From positions 258,853-322,852 of the forward strand of contig NZ_RXIZ01000008.1 in the NCBI RefSeq assembly GCF_003987855.1: a stretch of 64,000 nucleotides of DNA, given 5' to 3'. The translations under genes were made by a program, and so were the position numbers. This DNA is from Hyphomicrobium sp. (GTDB taxonomy: Bacteria > Pseudomonadota > Alphaproteobacteria > Rhizobiales > Hyphomicrobiaceae). The stretch's first letter is position 1; the number at the start of each line of letters is the position of its first letter. The notes beneath the pieces were generated by a model. The model did not search any database, was not told the origin of the DNA, and saw only the letters and a list, made by a program, of their open reading frames with translations. Positions 15,095 through 24,430 of this stretch are shown one piece after another.

Positions 15095-16675
15095 ATGCTG
15101 CGGCTAAGCGTTTCCTTGATGGCTCGACGTTTGACCTCAATGGCGATCGCAGCGTTGCTTGCGTGCTTGGCAGTCAGCGATTCCGCTGAGGCGGCGGAGC
15201 CGACCGTCGCAACCCAATCCGGCCGCGTCCAAGGCGTGACTCACGGCCTGGTGACGTCGTTCAAAGGCATCCCCTTCGCCGCGCCACCCGTCGGCGATCT
15301 CAGATGGCGTGATCCGCGCCCCGTAGCGCCCTGGAAGGGTGTTCGCATGGCCGACGCCTACGGCGCCAATTGCATGCAGGCCGCGGCGCCCCCAGGCATC
15401 ATCGGACAGGATAAGCCGCGGCCTATGAGCGAAGACTGTCTCTATCTGAACGTGTGGACACCGAAGCCGAAGGCGGACGCTGGCCTGCCGGTCATGGTTT
15501 GGATTCATGGCGGCGCTTACGTCATCGGTTCGGGCGCTCTCGCCAACACCGACGGCTCGGCGTTGGCGGGTAAAGGTGCCGTCGTCGTCTCGTTCAACTA
15601 TAGATTACGGCAGTTCGGATTCTTTTCGCACCCAGCGATTTCGGGCAACAGCGTCGAGACGACGGCGAACTTTGGACTGCTCGATCAGATCGCGGCGCTG
15701 AAATGGGTGAAGCGGAATATCGCCAATTTCGGAGGCGATCCCGACAACGTCACGATATTCGGGGAATCCGCCGGGGCCAAGAGCGTGCTCGCGCTGTTCG
15801 CCTCGCCACTGGCTTACGGCCTCTTCTCTAAGGGAATTGCGGAAAGCTCTTACCTAATCCCCGACATGACGCGCGAGAAAGCCGTTGAAATGAGCGTCAA
15901 AATCTCCGACGCCGTGGGTCTCCCCGGCGCAAGCGCGACCGCAAAGCAATTGCGTGACGTGCCGGCCGAGAAGCTCGTCGCGCTCGAAGGGAAAGGCTTG
16001 TCCAACGCGCCCGTCCCCATCAGCGGCGACAAAGTGCTCCCGCGTTCGATCGACGCCGTGTTCCGCGCCGGTGAAGAGCAACCGCTGCCGTTAATCCTTG
16101 GCAACAATAGCGACGACGCGAGCGTCGCAGCGGCATTCGGCGTCGATCCAGCGGACGTTATCGGCAAAATCGCGGCGGCGGGCTTCGTCGTAAAGCTGCT
16201 CTATCCCGGCGTCGAGGACGAGAAGGAGCGCGCTCGGCAAGCGACCCGAGATCTCATATTCACAATGCCGGTGCGCTGGATCGCTGACCGCCACGCAAAG
16301 AAAGCACCAGTGTGGACATACTACTTCGATTATACGGCGGAGAAGCTCCGGCCGGAACGGCCGAACGGTGTGCCGCATGGCGACGAAATTCCGTATGTGT
16401 TCGACACTGGCGACCGCGATCCGGTCACGAAACCGGTGCTCACTGAAAACGATCGCGCCTTCGCGAATAAGGTCAGCGAATACTGGTTCAATTTTGCAAA
16501 AAGCAGCGCGCCGGCAGCCCAAGGCGCGCCAGCCTGGCCGCGCGACACGCGCTTTGTCGATCGTACACTCATTCTCGCTGACCCGATCGAGGCGAAAGAG
16601 AATTTCATGAAGATCCGGCTCGACGTGATGATAGGAATGACAAAGATCGTCGGCGCAGTCGCAGGGCCGCGTTAA
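15095..16675 (+). CDS. Exported type-B carboxylesterase
   Basis: 526 aa from ATG 15095 (GGGGGAG 8 nt upstream); signal peptide to about residue 33 (DSAEAAEP). It is an alpha/beta-hydrolase of the carboxylesterase/para-nitrobenzyl esterase family: N-terminal FKGIPFAAPPVGDLRW, SEDCLYLNVWTP, oxyanion motif WIHGGAYVIGSG, nucleophile Ser in FGESAGAKSV, and the catalytic His in VPHGDEIPYVF. The acidic triad member should lie in LGNNSDDASV, where Asp stands in place of the usual Glu. It hydrolyses ester bonds in the periplasm or outside; the substrate cannot be told. It stands alone on its strand, next to a decayed AraC-type regulator gene. Confidence 0.92.
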   Translation: MLRLSVSLMARRLTSMAIAALLACLAVSDSAEAAEPTVATQSGRVQGVTHGLVTSFKGIPFAAPPVGDLRWRDPRPVAPWKGVRMADAYGANCMQAAAPPGIIGQDKPRPMSEDCLYLNVWTPKPKADAGLPVMVWIHGGAYVIGSGALANTDGSALAGKGAVVVSFNYRLRQFGFFSHPAISGNSVETTANFGLLDQIAALKWVKRNIANFGGDPDNVTIFGESAGAKSVLALFASPLAYGLFSKGIAESSYLIPDMTREKAVEMSVKISDAVGLPGASATAKQLRDVPAEKLVALEGKGLSNAPVPISGDKVLPRSIDAVFRAGEEQPLPLILGNNSDDASVAAAFGVDPADVIGKIAAAGFVVKLLYPGVEDEKERARQATRDLIFTMPVRWIADRHAKKAPVWTYYFDYTAEKLRPERPNGVPHGDEIPYVFDTGDRDPVTKPVLTENDRAFANKVSEYWFNFAKSSAPAAQGAPAWPRDTRFVDRTLILADPIEAKENFMKIRLDVMIGMTKIVGAVAGPR

Positions 16676-16740
16676 CGCGGTTGTCTGAAGCTGGCCCTTA
16701 GGATCAACTAGGAATAACGGCATTCTGCCAGCAGCATCAT

Positions 16741-16944
16741 TTAGTTTTTGCTGTCGCCCTTACGCCGCTCTGTGCGGTAGCGACCTGGGGACAGGCCATG
16801 GTGCCGACGGAACAGCTTCGAGAATGCCGCGCTTGTTTCGTAGCCAACGCGGCTCGCGATTCTCGCTTTGGCCTCATCGGACGATTGGAGCAGAAACGCG
16901 GCCTCCGCCATCCGGCGCGCGATCAAGAACAGGGTTTGTGAGGG
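16741..16944 (-). pseudogene. AraC-family regulator remnant (C-terminal HTH only)
   Basis: The minus strand encodes only the end of an AraC/XylS DNA-binding domain: LIARRMAEAAFLLQSSDEA, then IASRVGYETSAAFSKLFRRH and HGLSPGRYR, the classic second HTH. The frame is closed upstream by a stop at 16945-16947 and no sensor domain or first HTH can be found. A full gene is about 300 codons, so this is a 5'-deleted remnant. It may once have controlled the esterase gene next to it. Confidence 0.8.
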
Positions 16945-17065
16945 TCAAAGATCTCATCAGAGCTTTTTTTGCGAAGGGGAATGCACAAGGTCACTCATTC
17001 CTCAAGCATTTCACCCGTGATCACTGCTCGGAAAGCAACCTAACGCAGTCTTAGGGCAACCCGAG

Positions 17066-18553
17066 CTAGCGCGGTCGCCGAACACGATCAATGGCGTCTC
17101 GCCAACCGGCCCACTTGCGAGCCCGCTTCGCGGCATCCATTGTCGGTGAAAAGCGTCTGTCTAACCGCCAGCTCGCAGAAAACCCGGCAGGGTCTGGGCA
17201 AATGCCTGCTTGATAGCCAGCGAGATACGCTGCACCGAGCGACGTGGTCTCCCTCACGACTGGGCGATCAACTGGCGCGTCCAGAATGTCGGCCACAAAC
17301 TGCATGGTCACATCGCTCGCAGTCATTCCGCCGTCGATGCGCAGCACCGTTTCGGATAGTGCAGGACAGTCTGCGTGCATCGCTTCCAAAAGGTCGCGGG
17401 TCTGATAACCCACGGATTCAAGCGCCGCCAACGCGATCTCGGCGGGCCCGGAATTGCGCGTTAGTCCAAACAACGCGCCACGCGCTTCGGCGTCCCAATA
17501 GGGCGCCCCTAGCCCTACGAACGCCGGAACGAGATAGACTTCCTCTTGGGGATCGGCTTTTTTCGCGAGCGCGTCAGCCTCTGCTGACCGGGAGATCATA
17601 TGGAGACCATCGCGAAGCAACTGTACGGCTGCTCCAGCAATAAAGAGCGCTCCTTCCAGCGCGTAGGTTCGCTCTCCACTGAACTGATATGCGATGGTGG
17701 TGAGTAGGCGATGACGCGAATAGACCAGATTGGTGCCTGTATTGAGCAACAGGAAGCAACCGGTCCCGTATGTGACCTTCATCATGCCTGGCGTAAAGCA
17801 CCCCTGCCCGATGGTCGCCGCTTGCTGATCACCTGCGATCCCGCAAACCCGGATTGCACCTCCGAAGAGTTCTGGCAACGTCTCGCCGAAGTTTGCAGCG
17901 CAATCTCGAACTTCCGGCAGTAATCCCACGGGAATTGCGAACTGGCTACACAGCTCCTTATCCCATCCGCCGCGCGCGATGTTGAAGAGGAGCGTCCGCG
18001 ACGCGTTGGTCGCATCGGTTGCGTGGACCTTCCCGCCAGTAAGACGCCAAAGCAAAAACGAATCCACAGTTCCAAATGCGAGCCTTCCTTGCTCTGCAAG
18101 AACGCGAGCGCCGCTCACGTTATCCAACAGCCACGCGATCTTGGTCGCCGAGAAATAGGGATCGACTAAGAGTCCACTCTTCTCGGTGATGCCAAGTTCA
18201 AGGCCCGAGGTTCGCATGGCGGTACAGGCGTCAGCCGTTCGTCGGTCCTGCCATACGATCGCATTGTGGATCGGCTTGTCCGTGGCCCGATCCCAGAGGA
18301 TGGTGGTCTCGCGCTGGTTCGTGATCCCAATCCCGGCGACATCACTAGCGCTAATGCCGGCAACTGACATCGCTTCTCGGACGGTTGCGACCACCGCCGA
18401 CCAGATTTCCTCAGCGTCGTGCTCGACCCATCCCGGAGCAGGATAGATTTGCCGTAACTCCTTCTGCGCCGATGCGACGGGCGAGAGCCTTCCGTCGAAT
18501 ACCGTCGCCCGCGTCGAGGTCGTGCCCTGGTCGATGGCAATAATGTGGGTCAT
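17066..18553 (-). CDS. glpK: Glycerol kinase
   Basis: 495 aa; start 18553 chosen because [16 protein letters not shown] is the canonical N-terminus and the length fits the family. FGGY kinase with both domains: the phosphate loop DQGTTSTRA, substrate residues in [12 protein letters not shown] and [30 protein letters not shown], and the C-terminal ATP part [12 protein letters not shown] and [17 protein letters not shown]. It phosphorylates glycerol to glycerol 3-phosphate in the cytoplasm. There is no glpF or glpD beside it, so it acts as a stand-alone gene here. Confidence 0.95.
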   Translation of the reverse strand: MTHIIAIDQGTTSTRATVFDGRLSPVASAQKELRQIYPAPGWVEHDAEEIWSAVVATVREAMSVAGISASDVAGIGITNQRETTILWDRATDKPIHNAIVWQDRRTADACTAMRTSGLELGITEKSGLLVDPYFSATKIAWLLDNVSGARVLAEQGRLAFGTVDSFLLWRLTGGKVHATDATNASRTLLFNIARGGWDKELCSQFAIPVGLLPEVRDCAANFGETLPELFGGAIRVCGIAGDQQAATIGQGCFTPGMMKVTYGTGCFLLLNTGTNLVYSRHRLLTTIAYQFSGERTYALEGALFIAGAAVQLLRDGLHMISRSAEADALAKKADPQEEVYLVPAFVGLGAPYWDAEARGALFGLTRNSGPAEIALAALESVGYQTRDLLEAMHADCPALSETVLRIDGGMTASDVTMQFVADILDAPVDRPVVRETTSLGAAYLAGYQAGICPDPAGFSASWRLDRRFSPTMDAAKRARKWAGWRDAIDRVRRPR

Positions 18554-19016
18554 GCGATGCCAAAAATTTGCAAGCGTTGCGGAGCGAAGCACGGGGTCTG
18601 AGCGGAAACTTACTCTGTTCGTTGGTGCATTGAAGCGGCCATTTTTATCGCACCGTGGGATCGCACCGGAAGCAAAATGCAAGGGATGGATGAGAGCAAA
18701 TATCTCCTTGTTTTTATGGGCGATCCCGGCAGGATTCGAACCTGCTGATGACGGTCGCATGTCCCTTGTCAACGACGAGCGGGCGAACCCGGTTCTTCTG
18801 CTAAGGGCCAATTGCTGCCATGCAAATCGAAAGTGTGTTACTCACCGTGCTTAATTATTTGAGTTCGGCAGCGGTCAATCTTAAGCTGACTACTGGCGCT
18901 TGAGCAGGACTAGGATCAGTTGCCCATTAAGGATGAGCAAAGGGAAGTAACCCGATCGGCACGATAATCACTAAACAAAAGCTTTGCCGACCCATCACCA
19001 GCTTAGCCGACGAATC
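18554..19016. other. Gene-free stretch with the tRNA fragment
   Basis: 463 bp between glpK and the DUF4239 gene. Apart from the tRNA 3' fragment at 18718-18746 I see nothing supportable; the upstream extension of the glpK frame here is not coding in style. Confidence 0.5.
18718..18746 (-). other. 3' fragment of a tRNA gene (T arm plus acceptor), possible att remnant
   Basis: On the minus strand the segment reads as a T stem-loop GCAGG-TTCGAAT-CCTGC followed by CGGGATCGCCC, the 3' end of a tRNA. No matching 5' half, D arm or anticodon arm is upstream. It resembles but does not equal the end of the complete tRNA-Arg at 44418 (TTCAAGT loop there). Such duplicated tRNA 3' ends are typical scars of integrase-mediated insertion. 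Confidence 0.6.
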
Positions 19017-19781
19017 ATGAGCTCCCTTGCAATCGGCGCGACAGTCTTTGCCTGCACCTTCGGCGGTGCAATTATCGGATTGCTTCTGCGGGGTTTTCTT
19101 CCAGAGCGCCACCTCAACGCTGAAACCAAGGACGTAATCAAGTTTGCGATCGGCATAATCGGCACGATGGCAGCTCTCGTACTCGGGCTCTTGGTCGGAT
19201 CTGCAAAGGCGACGTTTGACACGCAGAGAGATGGCTTAGCGCAGCTCTCAGCGAGCGTAATCTATCTCGACCGCATTCTCGCCCACTATGGGCCAGAAGC
19301 ACGCGAACCACGCCAGACGCTTCGAGATTCACTGGCCGATATGATGGATAAGACTTGGCCACATCTCTCTCCCAACGGCACACAGGCAGGCGCCACATCC
19401 GACACGTCGGGTCGTTACGAGGTTATGTTCGATCAGGTGCAAGCATTGACACCGAGGACCGATGCGCAACGGGTACTGCAGACATCCGCGTTAGATATTC
19501 TTAAAGACATTGCAAAGACCCGCTGGTCACTCTTCGCGCACCAAAACGGCTCGATTTCCCTACCCTTCTTCGTTGTTGTGGTTTCGTGGTTTGCACTCAT
19601 CTTGGCGGCCTTCGGATTGTTCGCCCCGCCAAACGCGGTGGTAGTCGCTGCGCTTCTCGTTTCTTCACTGGTGCTTTCGAGCGCAATTTTTCTTGTTTCA
19701 GAGCTTGACCGCCCTTTCCATGGCATCATTCAGATTTCAAGCGCGCCGCTTCAAAATGCGCTCAGTGAGCTTGGCAAATAG
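19017..19781 (+). CDS. DUF4239 (bestrophin-like) membrane protein
   Basis: 254 aa from ATG 19017. Two hydrophobic segments at the N-terminus (about 5-25 and 44-64, AIGIIGTMAALVLGLLVGSA), a soluble central part of about 110 residues, and two more helices near 185-230, then LDRPFHGIIQISSAPL. This 2+2 layout and the SELDRPFHG end are those of DUF4239 proteins, which resemble bestrophin channels. Transported ion and role are not known. No operon partner. Confidence 0.8.
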   Translation: MSSLAIGATVFACTFGGAIIGLLLRGFLPERHLNAETKDVIKFAIGIIGTMAALVLGLLVGSAKATFDTQRDGLAQLSASVIYLDRILAHYGPEAREPRQTLRDSLADMMDKTWPHLSPNGTQAGATSDTSGRYEVMFDQVQALTPRTDAQRVLQTSALDILKDIAKTRWSLFAHQNGSISLPFFVVVVSWFALILAAFGLFAPPNAVVVAALLVSSLVLSSAIFLVSELDRPFHGIIQISSAPLQNALSELGK

Positions 19782-20006
19782 CTTATCAACCGGCCCCTTG
19801 GTCGGATATTCTTCGCGCAGGAGATGCCGCTCAGAGCGAAGGTGCGCCGCTCGATGTTTTGAGGCAAGGAATTTCGCTTAACGAAATTTACTCGACGTTT
19901 AATTCGACTCCTATTCGATGAGCGAAATTCTGCCGCGTGAAGTTTCTGGGCGTTTTGGCTGCTCAAAACATGAGACCGGTCATCCCTCGTTTCATGGAGT
20001 CTCTAA

Positions 20007-20228
20007 ATGGCGTCTCAGCTTAAAACTCGCCGGGCGCCACCGTTGAATGTCAAGGAAGCCGCAGAGCGCTGCAATCTCACCGAGCATCAGATGCGGCGGA
20101 ACATCGAGAGCAGGCGCCTGCGTGCGGTCCGCCTATGGCGCGCTGTCAGAATCCACCCTGAGCACTCCGACGTGAAGCTGGTTCAGAAAAAAAATTGCGA
20201 CCGACTATTTCGCCGACGGTCAAAGTGA
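20007..20228 (+). CDS. Small excisionase/MerR-like HTH protein
   Basis: 73 aa; GGAG 7 nt before the ATG. Residues about 12-50 (PLNVKEAAERCNLTEHQMRR, then IHPEHSDV) have the winged-helix pattern of excisionase-like DNA-binding proteins: a 'VKEAAE' helix, a turn, a recognition helix and a short wing ending in IxPxDL-like residues. The protein is very basic. It could be a phage or island leftover, or a regulator of the RND genes 42 bp downstream. No integrase is nearby. Confidence 0.65.
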   Translation: MASQLKTRRAPPLNVKEAAERCNLTEHQMRRNIESRRLRAVRLWRAVRIHPEHSDVKLVQKKNCDRLFRRRSK

Positions 20229-20270
20229 GATTTGATCCTTTTGCAGACAAAATGCGCTAGGAGGCATTGC

Positions 20271-21380
20271 ATGGCTCTCTCCCTATCGCCCGCCGCTTGG
20301 TGCCGGTGGCGGGCTTGGCAGCTCCTCTTACCGGCAGTCTCCATATTTCTCGTGGGATGCGGGCCAGAAGCGGAAAGCCCGAATGACCAGGTGCGTCCGG
20401 TACGGACCGTCGTAGCGCGGAAAAGCGAGCTTGGCGAAACGGTCACGCTGACGGGGCAAATTCAGGCTGAGAACGAAGTGTCTCTGGCGTTTCGCATCGG
20501 TGGCCGCATCATCGAAAGGTCTGTGGGCGTCGGCGACCATGTCGACCCGGAACAGATCCTGGCGAAGCTCGATCCTCAAGACGAATTGAACGCGCTGCGC
20601 TCTGCAAGGGCGGCATTGTCGGCGGCAGAAGGACAGTTGGTCGAGGCGCAGAATACCTACGACCGGCAAAGCGAGCTTTTGCGGCGCGGGCACACGACCC
20701 GCGTCTTGTACGATCAGGCCCAGCAAAGCCTGCGCACCGCCCAGTCGCGCGAGGACGACGCGCAGGCACGGTTGGAGATCGCGCAAGACCGGGTTAGCTT
20801 CACCGAACTCAGGGCGAACGTGACGGGAACTGTTACGGCTCGTTCCGCCGAATCCGGAGAAGTGGTTCAGCCCGGACAGACGGTCTTTCGCGTTGCGCGG
20901 GTCGAGGGGCGAGACGCGGTGTTTGATGTTCCGGCGCAGATCATTCACTCCGCGCCGCCCAATCCGGAGATCACCGTTACTCTCACGGACGATCCATCCG
21001 TCAAGGCCAAGGGGTGGGTTCGCCAAGTCGATCCGGAAGCGGATCCGGTTACGCGAACGTTTCGGGTCCGCGTTAGCCTCATCGATCCGCCCGGCACGAT
21101 GCGCCTAGGGACCACGGTAACAGGGAGCATGCGGCAGAAGTCGGTGCCAGCGATATCGATACCTGCAACGGCGTTGACGAGAAGCAATGGGCAGCCGGCG
21201 GTTTGGATTCTTGATCCAGAGAACCTCACCGTATCGCTGCGTAATGTCGAAGCGGTGAGCTTCGATCCATCGTCGGTGGTCGTCGCACATGGGTTGAGCG
21301 AAGGCGACATCTTGGTGACCGCCGGCGTTCAAGCGTTGCATCCCGGTCAGAAGGTGCGTTTGCTTGGAGCATCTTCGTGA
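20271..21380 (+). CDS. RND efflux periplasmic adaptor lipoprotein
   Basis: 369 aa; start 20271 has GGAGG 7 nt upstream. The N-terminus ends in a lipobox FLVGC (Cys about 25), so it is a lipoprotein. Domains: lipoyl-like halves (AFRIGGRIIERSVGVGDHV, then SFTELRANVTGTVTARSAES), a coiled-coil hairpin between them (about 110-170), a beta-barrel domain and a membrane-proximal domain. It links the inner-membrane RND pump encoded next, with a 4-bp overlap, to an outer-membrane channel not encoded here. Substrates cannot be told from sequence. Confidence 0.92.
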   Translation: MALSLSPAAWCRWRAWQLLLPAVSIFLVGCGPEAESPNDQVRPVRTVVARKSELGETVTLTGQIQAENEVSLAFRIGGRIIERSVGVGDHVDPEQILAKLDPQDELNALRSARAALSAAEGQLVEAQNTYDRQSELLRRGHTTRVLYDQAQQSLRTAQSREDDAQARLEIAQDRVSFTELRANVTGTVTARSAESGEVVQPGQTVFRVARVEGRDAVFDVPAQIIHSAPPNPEITVTLTDDPSVKAKGWVRQVDPEADPVTRTFRVRVSLIDPPGTMRLGTTVTGSMRQKSVPAISIPATALTRSNGQPAVWILDPENLTVSLRNVEAVSFDPSSVVVAHGLSEGDILVTAGVQALHPGQKVRLLGASS

Positions 21381-24300
21381 GCGGGCTCAACCTCTCCGAA
21401 TGGGCATTGAAGCATCGCTCGTTCACCGTCTTCTTGATGATCGCGGTGACGCTAGCGGGCCTGTCTTCCTATTTTTCTCTCGGACGGGCCGAGGACCCGC
21501 CCTTCACGTTTCGAGCCATGGTCGTGCAGGCTTCCTGGCCGGGTGCCACGCTCCAGGACACGTTGCTGCAAGTCACCGAGCGCATCGAACGCAAGCTACA
21601 GGAGACGCGCGGCCTCGATTTTCTTCGCAGCTATACCAAGCCCGGATTGACCACAATCTTCGTCAACCTAAAAGGCTCGACGAAAGCCGCGGATGTGCCG
21701 GACATCTGGTATCAGGTGAGGAAGAATATCGGAGACATCCGCGCTACACTCCCACAGGGCGTGGTGGGCCCAGGTTTCAACGATGATTTCGGCGACACCT
21801 TCGGATTGATCTACGGCTTTACCGCCGACGGATTTTCACACCGGGAGCTTCGCGATTATGTCGAGGAGATGCGTTCGCGACTCCTGCAGGTGCCGGATGT
21901 CGCCAAGATCGATGTGTTGGGCGCGCAGGACGAGCAGATCTATGTCGAGTTCTCGACACAAAAGCTGGCGGGCCTCGGTATCGATCGCTCCGCGCTCATC
22001 GCGGCCCTTCAGGCGCAAAATTCGGTTAGTCCTGCCGGCACGCTCGAGACCGGCGACGAAAAGGTCGTGTTGCGCGTATCGGGATCGTTTCGGTCAGAAG
22101 AGGACATTCTAAGTGCGAACTTCTTCTCCAATGGCCGGCTGATCCGATTGCGTGACATCGCCGAGGTCCGGCGGGCATTTACCGATCCGCCGCAGCCGAT
22201 GTTTCGGGTCAATGGGAAATCTGCGATCGGTCTTGCCATTTCGATGCGCGATGGCGGCGACATCCTTGCGCTTGGTCGAAACGTGAAGAAGGCCATTCAC
22301 GAGAGCATGGCCGACGTGCCGATCGGGATTGACGCAACGCTGGTGTCCGATCAACCGGTAGTCGTCAAGACGGCGATCAGCGAATTCACCGAGTCCCTTT
22401 GGCAGGCGATCGCGATCATCATGATCGTCAGTATCATCAGTTTGGGGTTCCGGCCGGGCGCCATCGTCGCGTTATCGATTCCGCTGACCATGGCGATCAT
22501 TTTCCCGATCATGCAGTGGCTTCAAATCGACCTACAGCGCATCTCGCTCGGCGCGCTCATCATTGCGCTCGGTCTGCTTGTCGACGACGCGATGACAACC
22601 ATCGATGTCATGACCTCGCGCTTGGCTGCCGGTGACAGCAAGGAACAGTCCGCGACCTTCGCCTACAAGACGTTGGCTTTCCCGATGCTGACCGGCTCCT
22701 TTGTGACCGCGGCAGGATTCGTGCCGATCGGATTCGCGCAGAGCACCGCCGGAGAATACACGTTTTCGATCTTCGCCGTCGTGACGATCGCGCTGATCGT
22801 ATCCTGGTTTGTCGCGGTTTTGTTTGCTCCGCTCCTCGGTGTCTGGCTTCTGAAAGCCCCGGATTCGTCCGAACCCAAAAAGGAGAGCGCGGTCGTTGCG
22901 ATGTTCCACAAGATCGTCGTCGGCGCGATGCGGATGCGATGGCTGACGATTGGCGTAACGCTCGGGCTGTTCGCCATTTCTCTGTTGCTCCTGCCGCTTG
23001 TTCCGCGCCAGTTCTTTCCCGCCTCCGATAGACCTGAGCTCGTTGTTGATCTGACGCTGCCGCAAAACGCGTCCATCTTCGCGAGCGAGCAGGCCGCAGC
23101 GAAACTCGAAGACATTCTCAAAGACGATCCGGACGTCGCGAGCTGGAGCTTTTATGTCGGGCGCGGCGCCGTCCGCTTCTATCTTCCCTTGGACGTTCGG
23201 CTGGCGAACGATTTCTTTTCGCAGGCTGTCGTCATTGCGAAGGACGTGGCCGCGCGAGACCAACTGCATACCAAGCTGGAAAAGGTTCTGGCCGAGAAAC
23301 TGCCCACCGCGGTCGTGCGCGTTTCGCCTTTGGAGCTCGGCCCGCCCGTCGGTTGGCCGGTCCAGTACCGGGTGAGTGGACCCGAGATAGAAAAGGTTCG
23401 CGCCATTGCCCTGCAACTGGGGCAGGTCCTCGGGGCCGATCCCGATGTGCGCCATGTGAATTTCGATTGGATGGAGCCGGCGCGCAAAGTCCGGATTCAG
23501 ATCGATCAGGATCAAGCGCGAATTTTGGGGCTGAGTTCGCAGACGTTGGCCGAGGTACTCAATACCGTCACGACCGGCACGCCCATCACGCAGGTCCGCG
23601 ACGATATTTATCTCGTCAACGTCGTCACGCGCGCCCTCGACGAGCAACGGGTTTCGCTTTCGACTTTGCGATCCTTGCAACTTCCATTGGCGAACGGTCG
23701 GACCGTGCCGCTCAGCCAAGTGGCGACCTTCGACTTCGAGCAGGAGTATCCTCTGATTTGGCGGCGGCAACGTCTGCCGACACTGACCGTGCAGGCCGAC
23801 GTCGCCCCGGGTTTAACCGCGGAAGCGGCCGTTACCAGGCTTGGTCCTGCGGTCAAGAAGCTCAGCGGCAGCGTACCGGCCGGCTATCATATCGCCGTGG
23901 GAGGTACCGTGGAGGAGAGCGCCAAGTCGCAGGCCTCGGTGTTTGCCCAGTTACCGCTGATGCTCTTTCTCATGCTGTTTTTCTTGATGGCGCAACTGCA
24001 AAGCTTCGGCCGCTTGATCCTCGTGCTTTCTATCGTCCCGATGGGCCTCATCGGCATCGTGGCCGCGTTGCTGTTGTCGGGGCGGCCGCTGGGATTCGTT
24101 GCCATCCTCGGTATTTTGGCGCTCATGGGAATGATCGCGCGCAATGCCGTCATCCTGATCGAGCAAATCGAAACGGAACGTGCGGAGGGACGCAGCCCTT
24201 GGGACGCCGTCGTCCAAGGCGCGCTTTCGCGCTTTCGTCCCATCATGCTCACCGCGATATCGACGGTGCTCGGATTTATACCGATTGCGCCGACCGTATT

Positions 24301-24430
24301 CTGGGGGCCGATGGCCTTCGCAATCATGGGTGGGCTGTTCGTGGCGACATTACTGACGCTGATCGTTCTGCCGGCGCTGTATGTCGCCTGGTTTCGGATA
24401 CCGGCGCCCGAGCCAGTCGCAGCCGCCTAG
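21377..24430 (+). CDS. RND-family efflux pump, inner-membrane subunit
   Basis: 1017 aa, GTG start overlapping the adaptor's stop (GTGA). Twelve TM helices in the RND 1+5 | 1+5 pattern with two large periplasmic loops. TM4 reads ALGLLVDDAMTTIDVM, carrying the paired Asp of the proton relay; the second half has LMGMIARNAVILIEQIE. It uses the proton gradient to expel compounds through the periplasmic adaptor and a TolC-like channel. It is closer to the short hydrophobic-substrate efflux branch than to metal pumps. Its TAG stop shares bases with the TAG stop of the convergent GntP gene (CTAG, 24427-24430). Confidence 0.93.
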   Translation: MSGLNLSEWALKHRSFTVFLMIAVTLAGLSSYFSLGRAEDPPFTFRAMVVQASWPGATLQDTLLQVTERIERKLQETRGLDFLRSYTKPGLTTIFVNLKGSTKAADVPDIWYQVRKNIGDIRATLPQGVVGPGFNDDFGDTFGLIYGFTADGFSHRELRDYVEEMRSRLLQVPDVAKIDVLGAQDEQIYVEFSTQKLAGLGIDRSALIAALQAQNSVSPAGTLETGDEKVVLRVSGSFRSEEDILSANFFSNGRLIRLRDIAEVRRAFTDPPQPMFRVNGKSAIGLAISMRDGGDILALGRNVKKAIHESMADVPIGIDATLVSDQPVVVKTAISEFTESLWQAIAIIMIVSIISLGFRPGAIVALSIPLTMAIIFPIMQWLQIDLQRISLGALIIALGLLVDDAMTTIDVMTSRLAAGDSKEQSATFAYKTLAFPMLTGSFVTAAGFVPIGFAQSTAGEYTFSIFAVVTIALIVSWFVAVLFAPLLGVWLLKAPDSSEPKKESAVVAMFHKIVVGAMRMRWLTIGVTLGLFAISLLLLPLVPRQFFPASDRPELVVDLTLPQNASIFASEQAAAKLEDILKDDPDVASWSFYVGRGAVRFYLPLDVRLANDFFSQAVVIAKDVAARDQLHTKLEKVLAEKLPTAVVRVSPLELGPPVGWPVQYRVSGPEIEKVRAIALQLGQVLGADPDVRHVNFDWMEPARKVRIQIDQDQARILGLSSQTLAEVLNTVTTGTPITQVRDDIYLVNVVTRALDEQRVSLSTLRSLQLPLANGRTVPLSQVATFDFEQEYPLIWRRQRLPTLTVQADVAPGLTAEAAVTRLGPAVKKLSGSVPAGYHIAVGGTVEESAKSQASVFAQLPLMLFLMLFFLMAQLQSFGRLILVLSIVPMGLIGIVAALLLSGRPLGFVAILGILALMGMIARNAVILIEQIETERAEGRSPWDAVVQGALSRFRPIMLTAISTVLGFIPIAPTVFWGPMAFAIMGGLFVATLLTLIVLPALYVAWFRIPAPEPVAAA

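Noticed and set aside
17140-17643. Long plus-strand frame opposite glpK
   Set aside because: It is an antisense shadow of glycerol kinase with Arg/Ser-rich sequence and no ribosome site.
22532-23770. 412-codon minus-strand frame within the RND pump gene
   Set aside because: Antisense shadow; low-complexity Arg/Asp/His composition and no start signals.
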